A stretch of 64,000 bases of DNA from Gonium pectorale (taxonomy: Eukaryota; Chlorophyta; Chlorophyceae; Chlamydomonadales; Volvocaceae). The stretch is taken from the NCBI GenBank assembly GCA_001584585.1, contig LSYV01000098.1, forward strand, positions 41,941 through 105,940, written 5' to 3'. Below the pieces are notes generated by a model that worked only from the letters and a program-made list of their open reading frames with translations, was not told the origin of the DNA and made no database searches. Below, in pieces: positions 59,801 to 64,000 of the stretch. Position 1 is the first letter of the stretch. Every line of letters starts with the position of its first letter. Both the position numbers and the translations under genes were made by a program.

Positions 59801-61296
59801 ACAAAAGCCGTGACATAGGTCCTCCCGGGCGTACCGCATTGCCGCTGCGCGCGTACTGCGCCGCTTCGTACGCCGCTTCGTAGTCGGCCATCAGCTCCGC
59901 GTGGGCCGTCAGCCGCGCCACGTCCTCCTCCTGCAGGCATGGCACGTGGGGCAGGCACCGTTTAGCGCCCGACTGGCCAGAATCTACGGGCGAATCGACG
60001 CCAGTACGTGGAAACCCAGAAACGGCATAGATGCACACGGTCGTAAACTTTCCGTTGTGCCACGCTATGCACTTTGGGCCCGGAGGCCGGCATCCTGCCC
60101 ATGTACCAGGCACGCACTTACCTCGAGCTGCCGCACCACCGCCTCCATGAGCTCCTCCGGACTGGTCAGTACCGTGTATGTGAGGTGCTCCGCCACCGGC
60201 AGGCTCGGCAGCTCCGTGTCCCGGTCCGGCGTCGCGGGAGCCGTGGGGCCTGCTTACGGCCAGAGGGCAAGGAACAACAGGAAACTCAACCGGTGACGCA
60301 GTTCTGCCAGCGGATGGCGCTTCTTGTCGTCGCTATGGGGCTGCATATTCTCGGCGATTGGACAAGGTGCCTCGGAAATCCCCCATAAAGCTTACCCGAC
60401 TCGGAGACTCCGTTTGCGAGGGGCTTAGCCCGCGCATCAGCCTCCGGCAGCCCGCCTTTGACACGGCCGAGCTCCTCGGGCGCGCACTCCAGCGTAACCT
60501 TTGTCTGGACATGCTGTGGTGCAGAGGAACATATGGCAAAGAATATGAAGGCCGTATGGGTACGGGATAACTTGCATCCCCCGGAGGGTAAACTGCATGG
60601 ACGAGAGCAAAGTGCTGCTAGGAACAGGACCTTGTTGACTTTACAGTAGCACCTCTAGTCCAGCGCTCAAGCTTTCCATACGAAGGAACTTTTTTTTGAC
60701 GACCCGTTACCCCCTGAGATGACGCCGGAGGGTGGTGCACCAGGGTGCGCGGAACTTGCGAGTAAAACCACCGCGCCACAGAACTCACCTTGAGTTTCGT
60801 CCGATCAAACCTAGCGGCATCATAGGCGAGCCGCAGCGCAGAAGCCTGCCTCCAGAGCCGCTCCTGCATACAAGGCAGCGGGGGCGCTGTCTGTGGCGAC
60901 TGGAGCCTTTAGAACCCACACCCAACCTTGGAAACCCGGCCCGAAACCCGGGCCCCCCGCCAACGTACAGCCGTACCCGTTATCACCCGGCACCTTGAAG
61001 CACGTGCCCACCTGCATGAAGTCCTCTGCTAGCCAGCGGCCCTCATGCAGCACGTAGTCCCAGTGCGTGGCCTGGCGCTTTGGCTCCTCGCAAGGGAAGT
61101 TGTAGGCAGCTGCCAGCATCTTCCATTGCGCCTGCAAGAAACCCCATGCAACGTGAGGGGTCCGTTTTGGCGGGTCAGCTGTCGGTGGCGGGTGTCGCTG
61201 GCGGGTTCCAAACGAGCCAACCTTGAGCGCTGCTGCTTTCTCGAGCAATGCATCCTCCTTTGCCTTCTGGTCTGTTTCTCCGCCTTGGGTCGCCAT
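53856..61296 (-). CDS. EAF1: EAF1/VID21-like NuA4 histone acetyltransferase scaffold (HSA and SANT-type domains), about 1,613 residues, with an apparent frameshift
   Basis: EAF1 scaffolds NuA4-type acetyltransferase complexes in the nucleus. Fourteen exons: 61296-61222, 61131-61012, 60863-60789, 60498-60396, 60249-60122, 59930-59835, 59679-59490, 59191-59076, 58881-58840, 58749-58555, 58328-58248, 57936-57799, 57564-55179 and 54953-53856. HSA-like sequence is at 26-90 (RQATHWDYVLHEGRWLAEDF, then ERLWRQASALRLAYDAARF). A basic KRKRKK is a likely nuclear signal. The SANT-type segment is at about 365-430: GLRGLPWSPMDDQ, EFHQNWQLVADVM, GVYRRPDICKYRYAML. Beyond LPVSEATLRRHQEVVANL the protein becomes more than 1,000 residues of Gln/Met/Pro/Gly repeats. 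All joins keep phase except exon 13, which is one base too long: the frame must change near 56006-56009, in a run of four G. Assembly error is the simplest explanation; a true lesion is possible. Confidence 0.88.
55648..55767. repeat. 27-bp coding minisatellite (GMQPGMQPQ units)
   Basis: Nearly identical units reading CATGCCCTGGGGCTGCATCC on the plus strand recur at 27-base spacing, three or more full copies plus partial copies. They encode repeated MQPGMQPQG on the minus strand inside exon 13 of the EAF1-type gene. The period is a multiple of three, so copy changes keep the frame. Confidence 0.9.
56280..56450. repeat. CTG/TTG microsatellite tract encoding poly-Gln
   Basis: Dense CTG and TTG triplets with occasional CAT encode Gln runs broken by Met (QQMQQMQQ type) in the EAF1-type tail. 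Related shorter tracts lie at 54250-54480, 54590-54650 and 56100. Confidence 0.9.
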
Positions 61297-63805
61297 GATG
61301 GTCTTACAGTCTTGCAGCACCTGAGTTACGCTCCATAAATTTTATACTGCCATCTGGTGATAAAATGGTATTGTATCCAGTGGTTCTTAAGCGGTGAGCT
61401 GCAGAATTGAGCAATCGACGCGGTTACCGCGTATGCATGCCTGATTTTTGTTGAGAATCAACCTGAAAATTACGTGTAGGAAAGTAAGCAAACAATTAGG
61501 AAAGCGGGCGTTCCGGGAGCAAAACTTCGGCCAAAAGTTGACCGCGCCGGCCCAAAGTTTTCTGTGCGCCGTTATGCCTAGTCGGATCGATGAGAAAAAG
61601 CCTGGAGCTCGATGCTGCGACGGCGGCGGGCTGCGACTGCCGTACGACGCTAAAACACACCTGCGCAGCCTGGGGATGCTGACACAGCTTACTTCCCTCG
61701 CGAACCCTTTGGCACGCCAAGGACATGCGCGAGGGGTAGTGGGGTACGTGCCTGCATATAAGCGCGGCCCGGGACGTGAATGCATAAGACGGAGCCCAGT
61801 GCTCCTTGGCCGCCACTGGCCCCTTGCGCAACTGGCCAATACGGACGCACCGTTGTGGACAGCAACGGCTGCATTCATATGCACCCGCTACGTGCCACCT
61901 GCCAGCACAGCCTGTTTCCTGTCTGGGGAGCTATGGGGTTCTACGTGGGGTTCTATCTCTCTGGCGGACAGCCGGACGCGTTCGTAACGAGTGGAGGCAA
62001 GGGAAGGCGGAAAGCACGGGAAGGCCACCGCCCATCCGATGAGAACGGTGGTCCTGCGCAAACCTCAGTGCACCACAGCGGCTTGCAAGCATCCTCCGCG
62101 GCACGCACATGACCGCGCCTGTGCCTGCAGACCAGGAGACAGGGTAAGGTGGCAAGCAACACAGAATGGGGAGCGAAGAGTGCACGTCGGTGATAGATGG
62201 GCGATGTCACGATGGCATACTGGCATGAAAAGGAACCTACGTCAACAGCACTGGCGAGTCACGCTCCTTCCGCCGCCTTGCTTGCTAGTATGTCTTGAGC
62301 GCGCTGTTATGCATGCTTATCCACACCCCTCGCATCCACGTGCCTGTGGAATTCCCAATACACGTCAAAGCATCCGTGTCCACTCTGCGTGGAATACTTT
62401 GCTGTGATGCAGCGGTGCACTATCAGCGCGTACGGCTGTGATGAAGCTGCGAGTGAAGCAGCGCTCTCGGGACCGGGGAATGAGCTGGTGGAGTCCCCTG
62501 GCACGCTTTGCCATCAGGCGTTTGCAGCGGACCTTCAGCTGGTCCTCACTGATGCAGTTGCGGACTGTTGGCCTATCTGTCGTGCACGCCGACTGCGTTT
62601 CACGTGCATACCCCCCAGCGGGCAACGCAGAGAGACATAGCGCACCGCTAATGAAAAGGGTGTGCACGTGGGGATTTGAAATGAATCGTGTTCGAAACGT
62701 AGTCTGCGGAAGGAGCAATCCTTTGCCCCCAACCGCTCGCCGTCCTGAGCCTGCTTGCCCTGTTTGCTGTGGCGGCGTGCTACCCTCTGTCCCGCGCGGC
62801 CGCATCGTGTCGCCGCCTCTCGAGCGCTCGTCTTGCTAGCGGCACGCCACCGACATCACGGGGAGCTGCCAAGGCCTGGCCTGCAGCGCGAACAACTGCC
62901 ATTCATGTCTCGCTGCTGTAAATGGAACGGTAGTCGAGCGAGGTACGGAAGTTTGTCTGCTCGGCTCGAGGGGCGAGAGATGAATCACGCGGTCATGCCC
63001 TTACACCACTCGGCCGCCAGCAGGCTGACTAGCGATCAGGGCCTACTTGTCGCCCAAGGGCCCCTGCCCAAGAGCAAGACGAGCGCAGCGCGACACAAGC
63101 ACGCTAAATACTCGAGATCTGCATGACAATCACAACAGCGCCGTACACCGTACAGCACACGCGAACACATAAGTGTATCGTGACCTTCAAATGAACACGT
63201 ACATCAAACGGATGCGACAGGTCAGCGGGAGGGCCGCACTTCCTCGCTTACGCAGGAGTTAAGGCTCCTGAGGGCCTCACGGCGCAGCAACCAGCATTGC
63301 GCCATAAGGATTTGATAGTTATGCTGGCAGACGCGACGCGTGATGGCGGCTGCCTCACGTGACAGAGGCAGCCCGGGACTTTCCTAGTGGAGAGTCAGGA
63401 ATTAAAGTGTATTGTACTAGTAGGTACTGGCACCGACTAGTGCGAGAGTTCACAAATGGACGACCAGGGTACCAGGACCCCGTATACCCCAAACAGGGGG
63501 TGATAGGGGGTTGTAGGTGACACCGCGTAGCTTAATGAAAGTAGCTTATACCATTGATGTTACAAGGTGCGTACGCGAGCTTATACAAAGTTATCAGTCG
63601 CGCGTAATTAGTTCGCGACCGAGCGACCCAGTAGCCCATAACTACTTAATGCAATAGAAATAGCACCGAATGGTAGACCCATAATGGCATGTAAGCAAAA
63701 GACTGCAAAGCAAGGTCCGGGGTCACGCCACGGTTGTTCACCGCTCGCCAGGACTTGTAGCCACTCGCCAGGACTGGAGCGCGCTTTTTGCCCAGATGGA
63801 CGCGG
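61297..63805. other. Intergenic spacer
   Basis: Lies upstream of the EAF1-type gene and downstream of the partial gene at the right edge. It includes the EAF1 promoter. AT-richer patches occur at 61320-61500 and 63380-63660. Open frames here share no domain or phase pattern with known proteins. No RNA gene is seen. Confidence 0.5.
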
Positions 63806-64000
63806 TTACATTCGCTCGGGCACTTTGCCATCACAGCTGCGGAGGTACTGCTTCACGGCACGCACTAAGTTGTCCCGCAAGTTTGTGATGTCATTGCCAA
63901 GTGGCTTTCGCCCGCGCATGAATGCACGCATCACTTCCATCGTGAGGGACCTGTTGTCCTTGAAGGGCATCTCGCCGCGCTTCGATTTTTCCCACGCCGT
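63806..64000 (-). CDS. C-terminal 64 codons of an unidentified protein (runs off the right edge)
   Basis: The minus strand is open from the window edge to a TAA at 63808-63806, in phase with codon boundaries at the edge. The fragment is basic and helical-looking, containing KRGEMPFKDNRSLTMEVM, then RKPLGNDITNLRDNLVRAV and KQYLRSCDGKVPERM. Its low-bias composition differs from the Ala/Gly/Pro-rich chance frames around it, which is the main reason to think it is coding. I do not recognise the family; a cellular gene or a transposon-encoded protein are both possible. Confidence 0.4.
   Translation of the reverse strand, partial: TAWEKSKRGEMPFKDNRSLTMEVMRAFMRGRKPLGNDITNLRDNLVRAVKQYLRSCDGKVPERM

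Noticed and set aside
1..64000. tRNA genes, CRISPR arrays, intact transposons, viral genes
   Set aside because: I looked for tRNA T-loop words, regularly spaced repeats, and transposase, reverse-transcriptase or capsid-like motifs and found none convincing. A covariance-model and profile search would be decisive.

Overview
The window is nuclear DNA from a green alga, most likely a volvocine (Chlamydomonas/Volvox-type) species. The evidence is the high GC content, genes cut into many short exons with GT-AG introns, a gametolysin-type M11 metalloproteinase with a Pro-rich (hydroxyproline-rich type) tail, and TGTAA-type poly(A) signals. No bacterial operon, phage or CRISPR feature is visible. 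For seven of the genes I traced exon borders by hand and checked reading phase across them.

Layout, left to right. 1-1554 is intronic sequence filled with diverged copies of a short repeat, downstream of the last visible exon of a minus-strand phenylalanyl-tRNA synthetase beta-subunit gene (1555-6022, 11 exons; the 3' end lies off the left edge). 7660-12705 (minus) encodes an 1,115-residue PHD-finger/coiled-coil protein; one intron holds a fragment of 28S rRNA. 12706-15482 is a repeat-bearing spacer. 15483-23133 (plus, 18 exons, 1,280 residues) is a class I cyclic-nucleotide phosphodiesterase with two GAF domains. 25309-26838 (plus, 5 exons, 223 residues) is a mitochondrial Mn superoxide dismutase. 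27877-38265 (minus) is a very large Ala/Gly-rich helical-repeat protein of uncertain identity, with weak similarity to condensin D subunits.

39098-44636 (plus, 10 exons, 762 residues) is a secreted gametolysin-like zinc protease with signal peptide, HEXXHXXGXXH site and Pro-rich tail. 45971-50864 (minus, 11 exons, 510 residues) is an ALDH10-type betaine/amino-aldehyde dehydrogenase ending in a peroxisomal AKL signal. Across a 214-bp divergent spacer, 51079-52293 (plus, 4 exons, 180 residues) encodes a small Cys/His-rich, CHORD-like zinc protein, possibly organellar. 53856-61296 (minus, 14 exons, about 1,613 residues) is an EAF1/VID21-type NuA4 acetyltransferase scaffold with HSA and SANT-type domains and a huge Gln/Met/Pro/Gly-rich tail, interrupted by an apparent one-base frameshift. 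The right edge (63806-64000) holds the last 64 codons of an unidentified minus-strand gene.

The genes are functionally unrelated housekeeping, signalling, stress, chromatin and cell-wall genes, as expected for a eukaryotic chromosome segment. The more unusual signals are the rRNA fragment lodged in an intron, a perfect 24-bp intronic palindrome, repeated splice donors in an intronic minisatellite, a recurrent 12-bp palindrome, and the poorly characterised PHD and CHORD-like proteins.
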